A stretch of 64,000 nt of DNA from JACKAQ01 sp965227145 (lineage in GTDB: Bacteria > Calditrichota > Calditrichia > RBG-13-44-9 > J075): positions 6,138,001 through 6,202,000 of the forward strand of contig OZ245730.1 in the NCBI GenBank assembly GCA_965227145.1, written 5' to 3'. Under the pieces are notes generated by a model that saw only the letters and a list, made by a program, of their open reading frames with translations, ran no database searches and was not told where the DNA came from. Positions 8,163-16,541 of the stretch are shown in pieces (the first letter of the stretch is position 1; each line of letters starts with the position of its first letter). Both the position numbers and the translations under genes were made by a program.

Positions 8163-8948
8163 TTAGTCTGCCATCCCGATTTTGAATTGCATAATATCGA
8201 TGGGCTCCGGGCTTTCGTACACCTTTGCCGGAAGAATATCAAATACAGCGATGTTGGTATGTTGCCGTTCGCCGCGTCCGGCGGAAAGCATGATTTTGCC
8301 ATGCTGCGTCCAGTGTTGCCACGGTGTGGTAAAGCGCGGTTCATCATCTTCCGCATTCGGAAAATACTGCCACTGATCGACCAAATGGGTTTCCCGGTTT
8401 ACAAAAACGAGATATTTGTTTTGCGGCGTATCGCCCACATTTTCGAACGTTAGCTGCAGCACATCGCACATCGCGCCGGATTCCGATTCCATATCGCCGA
8501 TGTATTTTAGTGTTACGCCGCTGTCTTTTAATTTGTAGGGCATGAACATCCAGTAACTGTCGTTGATCCAGATGCTGTTGGCGCGTTTGACCAGCTCGGC
8601 GCGTTTGGCGTCGTCGGTTACTTCGCTGCCGTTAATCCATGCGCGCCCCTTTTGGGTGTTCAGATTCATCAGCACCAAAAGGGAATCGGCTTGCAGCCGG
8701 TAATCACCGGTCCATTTGTCCCACACCAATGTGCGGCGACCGAAAAAATTCCAGGTGATGTGCCGGGTGTTGTCCCAATTTTCGCGCCCGCCGAGGGCTG
8801 TCATTACTTCGTCGGCAATTTCGATGGCTTTTTTGTCTGATTCTGCAGCGTTGAAACCGGGCATCGCCGGATTTTCAGATGACTGCGCAATTGCCATTCC
8901 GGAAATCGCCAGCCAGCAAAAGCATATTGATATCGTCAATTTTCGCAT
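8163..8948 (-). CDS. Exported protein, DUF6503-like
   Basis: 261 residues from ATG 8948, which has GGAGG 6 bases upstream; the longer open frame lacks support. A signal peptide (ending MAIAQ) is followed by a domain with ALGGRENWDNTRHITWNFFG, RTLVWDKWTGDYR, IWINDSYWMFMPYKLKDSGV and LTFENVGDTPQNKYLVFVN. These blocks fit the DUF6503 family as remembered, which is thought to have a LolA-like or half-barrel fold for a greasy ligand. No biochemical role is known. Neighbours are a glycosyltransferase downstream and a small membrane protein upstream. Confidence 0.75.
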   Translation of the reverse strand: MRKLTISICFCWLAISGMAIAQSSENPAMPGFNAAESDKKAIEIADEVMTALGGRENWDNTRHITWNFFGRRTLVWDKWTGDYRLQADSLLVLMNLNTQKGRAWINGSEVTDDAKRAELVKRANSIWINDSYWMFMPYKLKDSGVTLKYIGDMESESGAMCDVLQLTFENVGDTPQNKYLVFVNRETHLVDQWQYFPNAEDDEPRFTTPWQHWTQHGKIMLSAGRGERQHTNIAVFDILPAKVYESPEPIDIMQFKIGMAD

Positions 8949-9091
8949 ATTTTCCTCCGCAAATAAGATGGATGATGTGTTGAAAGACAATCCGCTGTCC
9001 GGTGCTGCTTTCCGAAAAATATCCCATAAAATGGAAAAGCGGAATATACATTCCGCTTTCAAAGTGTTCAAGGTTGTAAAAAAAATAGGGG

Positions 9092-9337
9092 TTAGTTGTC
9101 AAAACCGAGATTCGCGCCGACGAGCATTAACACCAACATTGTTATAAACAGGAGAAACATTTTCAACAATTTTTCTTCATAATTGTTGTGATTGATGTTT
9201 TTCCCGGGCTTGCGCTGGTCGTGGCGAATCGGGATCAGTTGTTTGGGACGATCATTCGGGTCAATGTCAAACAGGTTGTCAAACCAGTTTATTACGTTGT
9301 CTATCAAATTGAGTACTGCCTGCCAGATTTGATGCAT
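9092..9337 (-). CDS. Small protein with amphipathic N-terminus and C-terminal membrane helix
   Basis: 81 residues from ATG 9337 with a strong site (GGAGGTAATT) upstream. The first 25 residues (WQAVLNLIDNVINWFDNLFDID) form an amphipathic helix, then comes a basic linker (KQLIPIRHDQRKPGKN), then one membrane helix near the C-terminus (MFLLFITMLVLMLVG). No family was recognised. It lies between the ParA gene and the DUF6503-like gene on the same strand. The good ribosome-binding site and clear topology make it a real gene. Confidence 0.75.
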   Translation of the reverse strand: MHQIWQAVLNLIDNVINWFDNLFDIDPNDRPKQLIPIRHDQRKPGKNINHNNYEEKLLKMFLLFITMLVLMLVGANLGFDN

Positions 9338-9413
9338 AATTACCTCCGCTTTGGTGCATCTTCTCTTACGAGCAATCGATCGAAAGGTTTCTGAACGGTT
9401 CAGTTCGATTGCG

Positions 9414-10271
9414 TTAGATGCGTTTGCCGTTGCGTATTTCGCGTTCCATGATTTCTACAGCAAGGTTGCGAATATCTTTTGCGCCACGGCTATTGGGTTT
9501 GTAATCGAAAATCGTTTTGCCAAAACCGGGCGATTCCGCCAAAGCGACATTCACGCTGATTTTGGTTTTGGTCAATTTATCGCGAAACATGTTTTCTAAT
9601 CGTTTGATGATCGAATCGGACAATTTGTTACGCCGGTCGTACATTACCGGAATAATTGCGGAAATTGATAATCCCGGATTGTAAAACGCCTTGATTTTGT
9701 AAACGAAAGATACGGTTTTTTTGGAGCCGTGCAACGCAAAATGTTGGCACTGAACCGGCACAAACACCCGTTTTACAAACGACAACGCATTGGTTGTCAG
9801 CAAGTTTACCGACGGCGGGCAATCGATGAGCAGATAATCGTAATCCAGCGGTACTTTTGCGAACGCGCGCCGGAAAAAATCGCCGGTTTTGGCATCTTTG
9901 TGATAGTTTGCAGCTAATGAAATTTCCAGATCCCGCAGCCCTTTTCCGGCTGAAATAAAATCGAATTTTCCGCGATAGCTTTTGACAACTTCTTCAAAAC
10001 TGCGTTTTCCGGAGAGAAAATCTTCGATGCCATCCACCCGCATGGGATTTACGCCCAGATTTTGCGTGAGATTTTGCTGCGGATCGATGTCTATCAAAAG
10101 CACTCTTTTGCCAAAACTGCTGAACGCTGCACCCAAATTTGCGGTTAACGTGGTTTTGCCAACCCCGCCTTTGAGGTTGAATAAAGCAATTGTTTCCATT
10201 CGCCCAATTTTCGAGTTTTGAATCTGTGGTTCCGTTTGTTCGGTTTCTATTTCCCTATAGTCAATGCTCAT
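9414..10271 (-). CDS. ParA/Soj/MinD-type ATPase, orphan
   Basis: 285 residues. A polar extension of 24 residues precedes the deviant Walker A motif in FNLKGGVGKTTL. Further marks are DIDPQQNLTQNLG (switch I region), LLIDCPPSVN (Walker B) and PVQCQHFALHG. ParA proteins dimerise on ATP and move DNA or protein cargo over the nucleoid. No ParB, centromere repeats or replication genes are nearby, so this is not the chromosomal parAB locus. It may position another cargo. The small membrane protein encoded 76 bases downstream is a possible partner, by place only. Confidence 0.92.
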   Translation of the reverse strand: MSIDYREIETEQTEPQIQNSKIGRMETIALFNLKGGVGKTTLTANLGAAFSSFGKRVLLIDIDPQQNLTQNLGVNPMRVDGIEDFLSGKRSFEEVVKSYRGKFDFISAGKGLRDLEISLAANYHKDAKTGDFFRRAFAKVPLDYDYLLIDCPPSVNLLTTNALSFVKRVFVPVQCQHFALHGSKKTVSFVYKIKAFYNPGLSISAIIPVMYDRRNKLSDSIIKRLENMFRDKLTKTKISVNVALAESPGFGKTIFDYKPNSRGAKDIRNLAVEIMEREIRNGKRI

Positions 10272-10598
10272 AACGCATCCGTTTTAATCGTTTACCGAAA
10301 ATTTATATAAAATTTGTCGCACTCAGGATGTTCAGTATCGGCGTTTTATCTGGCAATGTTGATCGTTCCGGCAGTATAATGTCATAAAATTGATGATGCA
10401 AAGTAAAAAAATGCAGTAAAACGGTAAATTTTTATGCAGCGCCCTAATAGTATCGAATTATCGGGAAACAGTAACCCACAAAAATCACGTTATCCGGAAC
10501 CGTTAATTTTTATGGAAATTGCCGAAAAATAGTGCTGTAAAACAGAAAACCCTGCCGGAAATCGACAGGGTTTTCTGGAAAATTGACCGCCAAAAATG
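10272..10598. other. Intergenic region between ParA and the sodium symporter
   Basis: 327 bases, AT-rich, with no supported open frame. It includes the symporter terminator (10545-10575) and presumably the ParA promoter. Nothing else was seen. Confidence 0.5.
10545..10575 (-). terminator. Terminator after the sodium symporter gene
   Basis: A 10-bp perfect stem, GAAAACCCTG paired with CAGGGTTTTC, with an 11-base loop, 24 bases past the symporter stop. On the minus strand the second arm ends in TTTTC followed by TGTTTT, typical of an intrinsic terminator. Confidence 0.8.
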
Positions 10599-11999
10599 TT
10601 ACAGCGATTCCTGCGAAGATTTTGCGAAAACTGCTTTTTCGGATGTGTTTTGATAAACAAAAGCGGGAATGAGATAACCCGCAAAACTGATCAGTGTGCC
10701 ATAAATATTCACCGCCAGCAGATCTGCATATTTGCCGGTTGTGAAAAACAGCGATTCCGGCACCCAGCCGAGCGCCAGCGCAACGCCGGCGAAAATACCT
10801 GTCCAGATTGAAAGGTGATAGGAAATTTTTGGCGCCGGCATTTTCCAGAAAATGAAAATTGGCGCAAGTCCGAGCACCATCGTTCCGCTAACGGTGGTTG
10901 CGGAAATAATTTCCGGGGCGAAAAGCAGCGGAATCAGTCCGCCGATTGCCGTAATGGCCATCACCCAGCGACCACGGCTCACCGAAAAATCGACATTCAA
11001 TTTGTCCTGCACCCAATCCACAACCGCCATTTTGGAAACGGACGAAAATGTGGAATCCAGCGTGGATGCCGCAGAGGTAATCATGATGAAATTCATCACC
11101 AGCATCATCCCGACGCCCAGCGTTTTGGACACCTCAACTGCCGCCTGACCGGAAACGCCGATAAATTTGCCGTAAATGCCCACAAAACTGAACAGCGTGA
11201 TGCATAAAAATCCGATCACCGTTGCGGCGATAAAGCTTTTTAGCGTGGTTTTTTCGTCGGAAATAAAACCGCGATCGGTCAACACCGGATCGTGAAACGG
11301 ATAGCTGAACACCTGAATCATCGCCACAAAAAAGAGGTTGAGTCCGGTTGCCATCGTCCATTCGCCGGAAGTGACAAACGACGAAACATCGCCTTTTGCG
11401 GGCAAAATGATACTCAAAATCACAAACAGCAACACACCGAATAATGCCATTTGGATCATATCCGTGATCAGCGAGCTGCGCAATCCGCCTTTCAGCGAAT
11501 ACGCCAGCGTGAGTCCGGTGAACACCAGCACCGCCGCGATGTATTGCCCGGAGCCGGTTTCGCCAAAATAAGTGCCGATCACCGCTGCGTTCGACCACAC
11601 TTCGTTGAGCAGCCGGATGCTGATGACCAGCGAAAACAACGCCATCGCGCCGCGCCCGAATTTGCTTTGCAAAAAATGATGCAGGCTTTTGAAACCGCCG
11701 TTTTTGCGCATTTGGTAAATAATCACACCGGCAACCAGAAATGAAAAATAATACATCGCATACGCCAGCCCGCCAACGATGCCAAAGCTCAGCCCCAAAT
11801 TTGCCGCGTTGGTGATGGATTTAGCGAATAGCCAACTGATCACCAGGCTGGATGTGAGCATCCAGAACCCCGGCTGTGCGTCTTTCGCGGAGAGCCCGGA
11901 AAAAAAGTTTGATGTATTTTTCGCCAGCGGCGAAATGAGGTATAAAACGACGGACGAGCCGATCACCAGTGCCCATTGCCAGATTAAAATATCAGCCAT
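10599..11999 (-). CDS. Sodium:solute symporter (SSS family)
   Basis: 466 residues, about 12 or 13 membrane helices. Marks of the family are FWMLTSSLVISWLFAKS near helix 1-2, GLTLAYSLKGGLRSSLITDMIQM around helix 5 and TSAASTLDSTFSSVSKMAVVDW around helix 8, which contains the Ser/Thr of the Na2 sodium site. These are inner-membrane carriers that import sugars, amino acids, vitamins or anions with sodium. It lies 11 bases downstream of the porin gene, so the pair would bring a solute across both membranes. The substrate cannot be told. The neighbouring radical SAM enzyme and flavoprotein suggest a pathway precursor or product. Confidence 0.92.
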   Translation of the reverse strand: MADILIWQWALVIGSSVVLYLISPLAKNTSNFFSGLSAKDAQPGFWMLTSSLVISWLFAKSITNAANLGLSFGIVGGLAYAMYYFSFLVAGVIIYQMRKNGGFKSLHHFLQSKFGRGAMALFSLVISIRLLNEVWSNAAVIGTYFGETGSGQYIAAVLVFTGLTLAYSLKGGLRSSLITDMIQMALFGVLLFVILSIILPAKGDVSSFVTSGEWTMATGLNLFFVAMIQVFSYPFHDPVLTDRGFISDEKTTLKSFIAATVIGFLCITLFSFVGIYGKFIGVSGQAAVEVSKTLGVGMMLVMNFIMITSAASTLDSTFSSVSKMAVVDWVQDKLNVDFSVSRGRWVMAITAIGGLIPLLFAPEIISATTVSGTMVLGLAPIFIFWKMPAPKISYHLSIWTGIFAGVALALGWVPESLFFTTGKYADLLAVNIYGTLISFAGYLIPAFVYQNTSEKAVFAKSSQESL

Positions 12000-12010
12000 T
12001 TTGGTTTTCC

Positions 12011-13147
12011 TTAAAATTTGAGTTGCAGCATCGTCAAAATTTCAAACGCGTTGTCTTTTCCGCCAAACCGCGATTCGCTGAACGGCGTGACCGCGTCCGC
12101 CATTTCGTAAATCAGGTTCACCTGCAGCCGCATAATGCCATCTTTGTGAAAATTATTGCCGAGCAACAGCGAGGTCAGCTTTTCCGGACCGGAAAGACTT
12201 TCGTGCAGGTTCGTGTATTGCGCAGTTTCCACTCGCCCGATCAGCTGAAATCCGTCGGTTGTGTTGCCGTTCAGAAAATAACCACCTTCCACATATCCGC
12301 CGAGGAACGATTCGATCTGCTGCGTCGGGGACAAACCGTCGTCAAATTGATAGCGAAACACCTCGCCGCGCAGCAGCAACGGGTGGTTGTTGAATTCGAT
12401 ATCTGCCAGAAATCCGAGCCGTTTGCCGCCGACCGCCGCGCTGTTGAACGGCGTGAATGTGTGATCGACGAGGCTGATCACCTGCGGCGATTCGTCATCG
12501 TAATTCGCGCTCGCGCCAACGTGCAATTTACCGCTCAAATGATGCACCAATCGTGCCTGTAAGTCTTTGAAATTATTGTCTTCCCGAACGTTTTGCGATG
12601 CCTTTCCGTTGCCGTTGGTGGCGCTCAAATAGTAATCCCATTTGCCGGATTTGGCGAACAGCATCACGCCGTATTGGGTGTCCAGCCCCGGCAGCAGAAA
12701 CACGCTGTTCAGCCCGCTGTATCGCTCAACGGTAGTCAGGCTTCGCGATGAGCGGTTGTTTTCCGGCGAAAACGGTGTGATAAATTTCCCCACGCGAATG
12801 GTGTGGTTGCCCGCATATTTGATGTCGAACTGCGCCAAAACCATCTCGGTGCGGCTGCCGCGCGCGTCCAGCTCGAAGAACATCTGGTAGCGATTTTTGT
12901 AATCGAAAATAAAATCCAGCCGGGCGCGGCGCACAAAAAATTCGTTGCTGATGGCGTCGTTTTCGGTTGCGGTGTGCAGCGTTTGGGTGCTCTGAATGTA
13001 GCCGAGCAGGCGCAATTTCCACATGTCTTCATCGGAAAACAGCGCAACGCCGCCGCCGGGTTTGTATGCCAGTTGTTGCGCAAAAACGGGTAGCGAAAAC
13101 AGCGTGAGCAGCAGCAGTTGCCGCAATTTTTTTTGAATCGAATGCAT
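12011..13147 (-). CDS. Outer-membrane porin, phosphate-selective O/P type
   Basis: 378 residues. A signal peptide ends near VFAQQ. The barrel has the OprO/OprP pattern: FFVRRARLDFIFDYKNRYQMFFELDA, then TIRVGKFITPFSPENNRSS (the GKFKTPF-like block) and many alternating strands, ending in LQLKF with a terminal Phe. Such porins let anions or other small solutes through. The start has AAAGGAAA upstream. It is joined to the sodium symporter with an 11-base gap. A 30-bp near-perfect palindrome lies 36 bases upstream of the ATG. Confidence 0.85.
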   Translation of the reverse strand: MHSIQKKLRQLLLLTLFSLPVFAQQLAYKPGGGVALFSDEDMWKLRLLGYIQSTQTLHTATENDAISNEFFVRRARLDFIFDYKNRYQMFFELDARGSRTEMVLAQFDIKYAGNHTIRVGKFITPFSPENNRSSRSLTTVERYSGLNSVFLLPGLDTQYGVMLFAKSGKWDYYLSATNGNGKASQNVREDNNFKDLQARLVHHLSGKLHVGASANYDDESPQVISLVDHTFTPFNSAAVGGKRLGFLADIEFNNHPLLLRGEVFRYQFDDGLSPTQQIESFLGGYVEGGYFLNGNTTDGFQLIGRVETAQYTNLHESLSGPEKLTSLLLGNNFHKDGIMRLQVNLIYEMADAVTPFSESRFGGKDNAFEILTMLQLKF

Positions 13148-13182
13148 CGGGTTTCCTTTAATAAATAGATGTTATGATGAGC

Positions 13183-13212
13183 AGTAGAGGCAATTCATGA
13201 ATGGCCTCTACT
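13183..13212. promoter_or_regulatory. 30-bp near-perfect palindrome upstream of the porin-symporter genes
   Basis: The two 15-base halves (AGTAGAGGCAATTCA and TGAATGGCCTCTACT) match as an inverted repeat at 14 of 15 positions, with no loop between them. No T run follows on either strand, so it does not look like an intrinsic terminator. It sits between the phosphoesterase stop and the porin start, which suits an operator for a dimeric or tetrameric regulator, or an RNA processing hairpin. Confidence 0.55.
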
Positions 13213-13234
13213 ATCTCCGTGGCAAAACAAATTC

Positions 13235-14023
13235 TCAAAATTTGCCGCGAATGCGCTCTTTTGCCGGCAAAATCTCCAGACAGGTAGTCCACCAGCCGGT
13301 GAGCACGGTTTCCACAAATTCCTCCGGCAGATGTTCTGCGCGCATTTCCGCAGCCAGTTGCCGGAAGTCGTATTCGATGGGAATGTGGGTGAATTCCGGC
13401 GTGTCACCGATTTCCAGAATAGTGTAGCCGACCTGCGTTTTTCCGTCGTTTTCGGGGCGACCGATCACGCCGACGTTGGCAAAATATTTGTCGCCGGGCA
13501 GCGGTCGCTGCCAGTGAATGCCCGTGTGCGTCGCGCAGATGATGTCCGTGCTGTAATCGCGGCAGAGCTTTTCCAGAAAATGGGTTGGCGTTGTGGATTC
13601 CCACAAAAATTCATTCATTTTTCGCGGTGAACCGTGACAGAGCAGCACGTTGTATTTGCCCATCGTGAAACGGATTTCCGCCGGCAGATATTTCATCCAG
13701 CGTTTGTGTTCCGCCGCCGTATTTTCGAAGGTGTAATCGTAACTGAGCTTCGCAAAATAATTGTCGCGCGGATCGGTGTAACCACATTGGCAATCCTGCA
13801 GATCGTTGCCGATGGAGTTGTCGTAATTGCCCTGTACTACGGAAATGTCATTTTCGCGCAGTATTTCGCAGGTGCGGTTCGGGTGCGGGCCAAACGCGCC
13901 CAAATCACCGAGGCAGAAAATGGCGTCCACACCGCGTTTTTTGGCATCCGCCAGCGTTTCCCGCAGTGCCAGATAATTGCTGTACACCCCGCCGATCAGG
14001 GCTATTTTTTTGTAATTGTTCAT
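13235..14023 (-). CDS. Calcineurin-like metallophosphoesterase with divergent first metal motif
   Basis: 262 residues. Later motifs of the superfamily are present: GDLGAFGPHP (GDxxG), QGNYDNS (GNxD), LLCHGSP and an ICATHTGIHW segment in place of the usual GHTH. The first motif, normally DxH, reads IALIGGVYSN, so Asp and His are replaced by Gly and Tyr. A Cys pair (DCQCGY) follows the GNYDN block. Loss of the first site should impair one metal ion. It is between the porin and the radical SAM gene on the same strand and may serve that pathway. Fold is sure, activity is not. Confidence 0.85.
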   Translation of the reverse strand: MNNYKKIALIGGVYSNYLALRETLADAKKRGVDAIFCLGDLGAFGPHPNRTCEILRENDISVVQGNYDNSIGNDLQDCQCGYTDPRDNYFAKLSYDYTFENTAAEHKRWMKYLPAEIRFTMGKYNVLLCHGSPRKMNEFLWESTTPTHFLEKLCRDYSTDIICATHTGIHWQRPLPGDKYFANVGVIGRPENDGKTQVGYTILEIGDTPEFTHIPIEYDFRQLAAEMRAEHLPEEFVETVLTGWWTTCLEILPAKERIRGKF

Positions 14024-14041
14024 TTTATTGCTCTTTTTTTT

Positions 14042-14214
14042 GCCACAAAGGCGCGAAGGGTGCCAAGTTTTTTTATTGCAAAAATTCCTGTGAAATCATG
14101 CGCTTAATGCCATTTTTGAGCAAGGATGTGACAGTGCACTTCAATTGCACACCCAAAAATCTGCCGAGTTATTTTATTTAAATTCATCTCTGCGATCCTT
14201 CGTGTCTCCGTGGC
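14042..14214. repeat. Stretch bounded by imperfect 18-bp inverted repeats
   Basis: The sequence GCCACAAAGGCGCGAAGG at 14042-14059 is matched in inverse by CCTTCGTGTCTCCGTGGC at 14197-14214, with 14 of 18 positions pairing. Phrases of this kind (CCACRRAGRCRCGAAGG) are common in small dispersed intergenic repeats. The element is about 173 bases and sits between the phosphoesterase and radical SAM genes. No coding frame is seen inside. It may be a miniature transposable-like element or just a transcript end. Confidence 0.4.
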
Positions 14215-14224
14215 TGAATTATTG

Positions 14225-15136
14225 TTACACTTCGGTTTTGCCGGAAGTGCTGAAATTAGAGCAAATCGCGCCATAGAGATAACAAGTGTAACACGCCGAA
14301 TCTTTCAGTTTGTAGCTTTTGCTCGCCGCTTTGAGCGTGTCGCCCATGGTTGCGGTGGGCGATTCCAGCAAAATCGGGCAAACCACAACGCCGCGATTCG
14401 TCGCAACGCGGCTGTTGCTGCAAATGAGCTGACTGCAATCGTAACCGTCCAGCATTTCTTCGGTGACGCGCTCGTACTCGCCGTATCCGTGGGTGCGTTC
14501 GGCTTCCGCGCCGATTTTCAGCGATGGCAAAATTTTGATACGCGGTCGCAGATAACCGTGTGCTTTCAAGGTTGCGAGAAATCCCCGCATCACGGTTTCG
14601 TCTTCGCGATCGTCCCAGGTTTTGGTAACGGTGATGATGGGCAAAAATCCGTGATCGTAAAGCAACTTCACGCCGGCCATCGCTTTTTTGAACACGCCTT
14701 CGCCGCGAATCGCGTCGTTCATTGCTTCCGTATAGCCATCGATACTGATGCGTAATTCCAGCGAATACAGGCTGTTAGCTTCGATTTCCTGCAGCCGCTT
14801 GGCGCGCTTTTCGGTGATGAGCATGCCGTTGGAAAGCACCGTCGCGGGACCGTAAGTGAGGGTCAATTCCAGAATTTCCGGCAGCTCTTTGTTGATGAAC
14901 GGCTCGCCGCCGGTGAAATAATATTCTTTCACGCCCATTTCCACAGATTCATCGAGATAGCGTTTCACCTGCGCCAGCGACATGATTTCGTAACTGTGAT
15001 TGGTCGGGCTGCAACTGATAAAGCAATGGTTGCAGGCAATATTGCACAGCGTGCCGCTCACCTGAAACCAGAGGTTGTCCAGCGAATCGAGGTGTAAATC
15101 CGGGTGTTTGATTTCCGTTTGGGTGATTGTTGCCAT
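14225..15136 (-). CDS. Radical SAM enzyme with Cys-rich C-terminus
   Basis: 303 residues from ATG 15136, chosen for the AAGGAA site 7 bases upstream. The [4Fe-4S] cluster motif CNIACNHC lies at 31-38 (CxxxCxxC), with another Cys at 42. The TGGEP motif that binds SAM is in EYYFTGGEPFINKEL, and LRISIDGYTEAMNDAIRG matches the later strand. The C-terminal 60 residues carry many cysteines (DCSQLICSNS, VVVCPIL, SACYTCYLYGAICS), as in SPASM or twitch domains that bind extra clusters. The product is unknown. It lies between the flavoprotein and the phosphoesterase, 28 bases after the flavoprotein stop, as one operon. Confidence 0.92.
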   Translation of the reverse strand: MATITQTEIKHPDLHLDSLDNLWFQVSGTLCNIACNHCFISCSPTNHSYEIMSLAQVKRYLDESVEMGVKEYYFTGGEPFINKELPEILELTLTYGPATVLSNGMLITEKRAKRLQEIEANSLYSLELRISIDGYTEAMNDAIRGEGVFKKAMAGVKLLYDHGFLPIITVTKTWDDREDETVMRGFLATLKAHGYLRPRIKILPSLKIGAEAERTHGYGEYERVTEEMLDGYDCSQLICSNSRVATNRGVVVCPILLESPTATMGDTLKAASKSYKLKDSACYTCYLYGAICSNFSTSGKTEV

Positions 15137-15164
15137 AATGTTTCCTTTTTTTTGCGGCAAACCT

Positions 15165-16424
15165 TTATTTTTTATACAGATCCAGCGTTGCATCGCCGGT
15201 GATGAGCGTGAAAATATCGCGGATTTGCTCATGCCCCACGCGCATCAGAAAATTGGAATTCCGCCCGTAACTTTTCATCCCGATGATGAAAAAATTTGGT
15301 TCTGGATTGACCAGCACATCCGCGCCTTTGCCGGTTTGGGTGAGGCAATCCGCATCTGAAGATTCCGCCAGCAACGCCGCAGAAAGCTTCATCGGTGCGC
15401 GGGAGGCGTAACATTCGTGCACTTGCAATTCGCGATAAATGGAATTGTCGGGGCTGTAGCCAACGTTCGCAATAATGTTATCTACGCGCAATTGTTCGTC
15501 GCCGTCCGGCGTGTTCACAACGATGATGTAACCGTCGTCATCCGGTTCGATCATAACCACAGCGGCGTTTTTCATCCAGCGCACCTGCGGATGTTTCGCC
15601 AGGCGATTGGCATCTTTGGCGACCTGCAATCGTCCCGGCAGCGGATCGTCTGCGATCTCCCTGATCGGAGAATTCGCAATTTCGCGCGTTAGCCAGATCA
15701 GCCGGGTTTTCGGAGATTTTTTCAGCAGCGGTTCGAAATGCTGAACGGTAGTTGCGGCGCTCTGTCCGCTGCCGACCAGCAATGTGGTTTTGCCGATAAA
15801 ATCGGCCGCGTTAACATCATCAAATTCGACCAAATGATAATCGAATTCATCACGCAGCGCACGTTCGCCGAGTGCCGGAATGCCGCCATCGCCGAGCCAG
15901 TTGGGATTGCCGTAAGTGCCCGATGTATCGATGACGATATCCGCTTCAAATTGCTGTTCGAAAAGGAATTCGTTCAAATCTACGTCGCCGTATTCAGTGA
16001 TTTCCGGATCGCTCTCGTGTGTGTTGGCAACAATGCGAAAGGGATAATTGCTGCGTTCGCCCGTGCCGATGTGATCGTCTTTCAGCGTGCGTTTGCGGCC
16101 GATGTCCGTCACTTCGCAATTTTCGACGATGTTATCCGCGAGCAAATCCGCCAATGGCAGCAGATATGTTTCGATAAATTCATCGCCGGTCAAATAGGCA
16201 TCATCTTTTGGCAGAGAGACACCTTTTTCGGCGAGCAGCCGTTTCGCCAGCGGCGTGTGGTTCATCGAAAATGGCGAAAACAGCCGCACAAATCCCCATT
16301 CCGCCACGTTTGCCGCAACTTCATTTTTTTCGAGAACGGTGACTTCAAAACCCAGATTTTTGGCATATAGCGCGGTTTCCAAACCGATCGGTCCTGCGCC
16401 GATAACCAAGATTCGCTTCGACAT
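15165..16424 (-). CDS. FAD/NAD(P)-binding oxidoreductase
   Basis: 419 residues from ATG 16424 with AGGAGC 6 bases upstream. The FAD Rossmann motif GAGPIGLE is at about 9-16, with VTVLEKNE following. A second dinucleotide motif, LLVGSGQSA, lies near residue 225, and IIANVGYSPDNSIY plus FFIIGMKSYGR mark the C-terminal part. The pattern resembles single-chain flavin monooxygenases and thioredoxin-reductase-like oxidoreductases, but no CxxC redox pair is seen. It precedes the radical SAM gene with 28 bases between them, which suggests consecutive steps on one small molecule or peptide. The substrate is unknown. Confidence 0.87.
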   Translation of the reverse strand: MSKRILVIGAGPIGLETALYAKNLGFEVTVLEKNEVAANVAEWGFVRLFSPFSMNHTPLAKRLLAEKGVSLPKDDAYLTGDEFIETYLLPLADLLADNIVENCEVTDIGRKRTLKDDHIGTGERSNYPFRIVANTHESDPEITEYGDVDLNEFLFEQQFEADIVIDTSGTYGNPNWLGDGGIPALGERALRDEFDYHLVEFDDVNAADFIGKTTLLVGSGQSAATTVQHFEPLLKKSPKTRLIWLTREIANSPIREIADDPLPGRLQVAKDANRLAKHPQVRWMKNAAVVMIEPDDDGYIIVVNTPDGDEQLRVDNIIANVGYSPDNSIYRELQVHECYASRAPMKLSAALLAESSDADCLTQTGKGADVLVNPEPNFFIIGMKSYGRNSNFLMRVGHEQIRDIFTLITGDATLDLYKK

Positions 16425-16541
16425 AAAAAGCTCCTGTTGTGCACAGATGGATGCAATTCGCCCGTATCCGTTAAAAACGGCAACGAGAAATATCATCTGC
16501 AAGTAATTGTTTATTTTTGATTTATATGGCGATGTGAAATA

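Noticed and set aside
7407..8453. Plus-strand open frame of 348 codons
   Set aside because: Antisense to the GT2 and DUF6503-like genes, which have clear motifs and ribosome-binding sites.
9414..10271. Replication or partition origin next to ParA
   Set aside because: No ParB gene, no parS-like repeats and no DnaA-box cluster are visible nearby.
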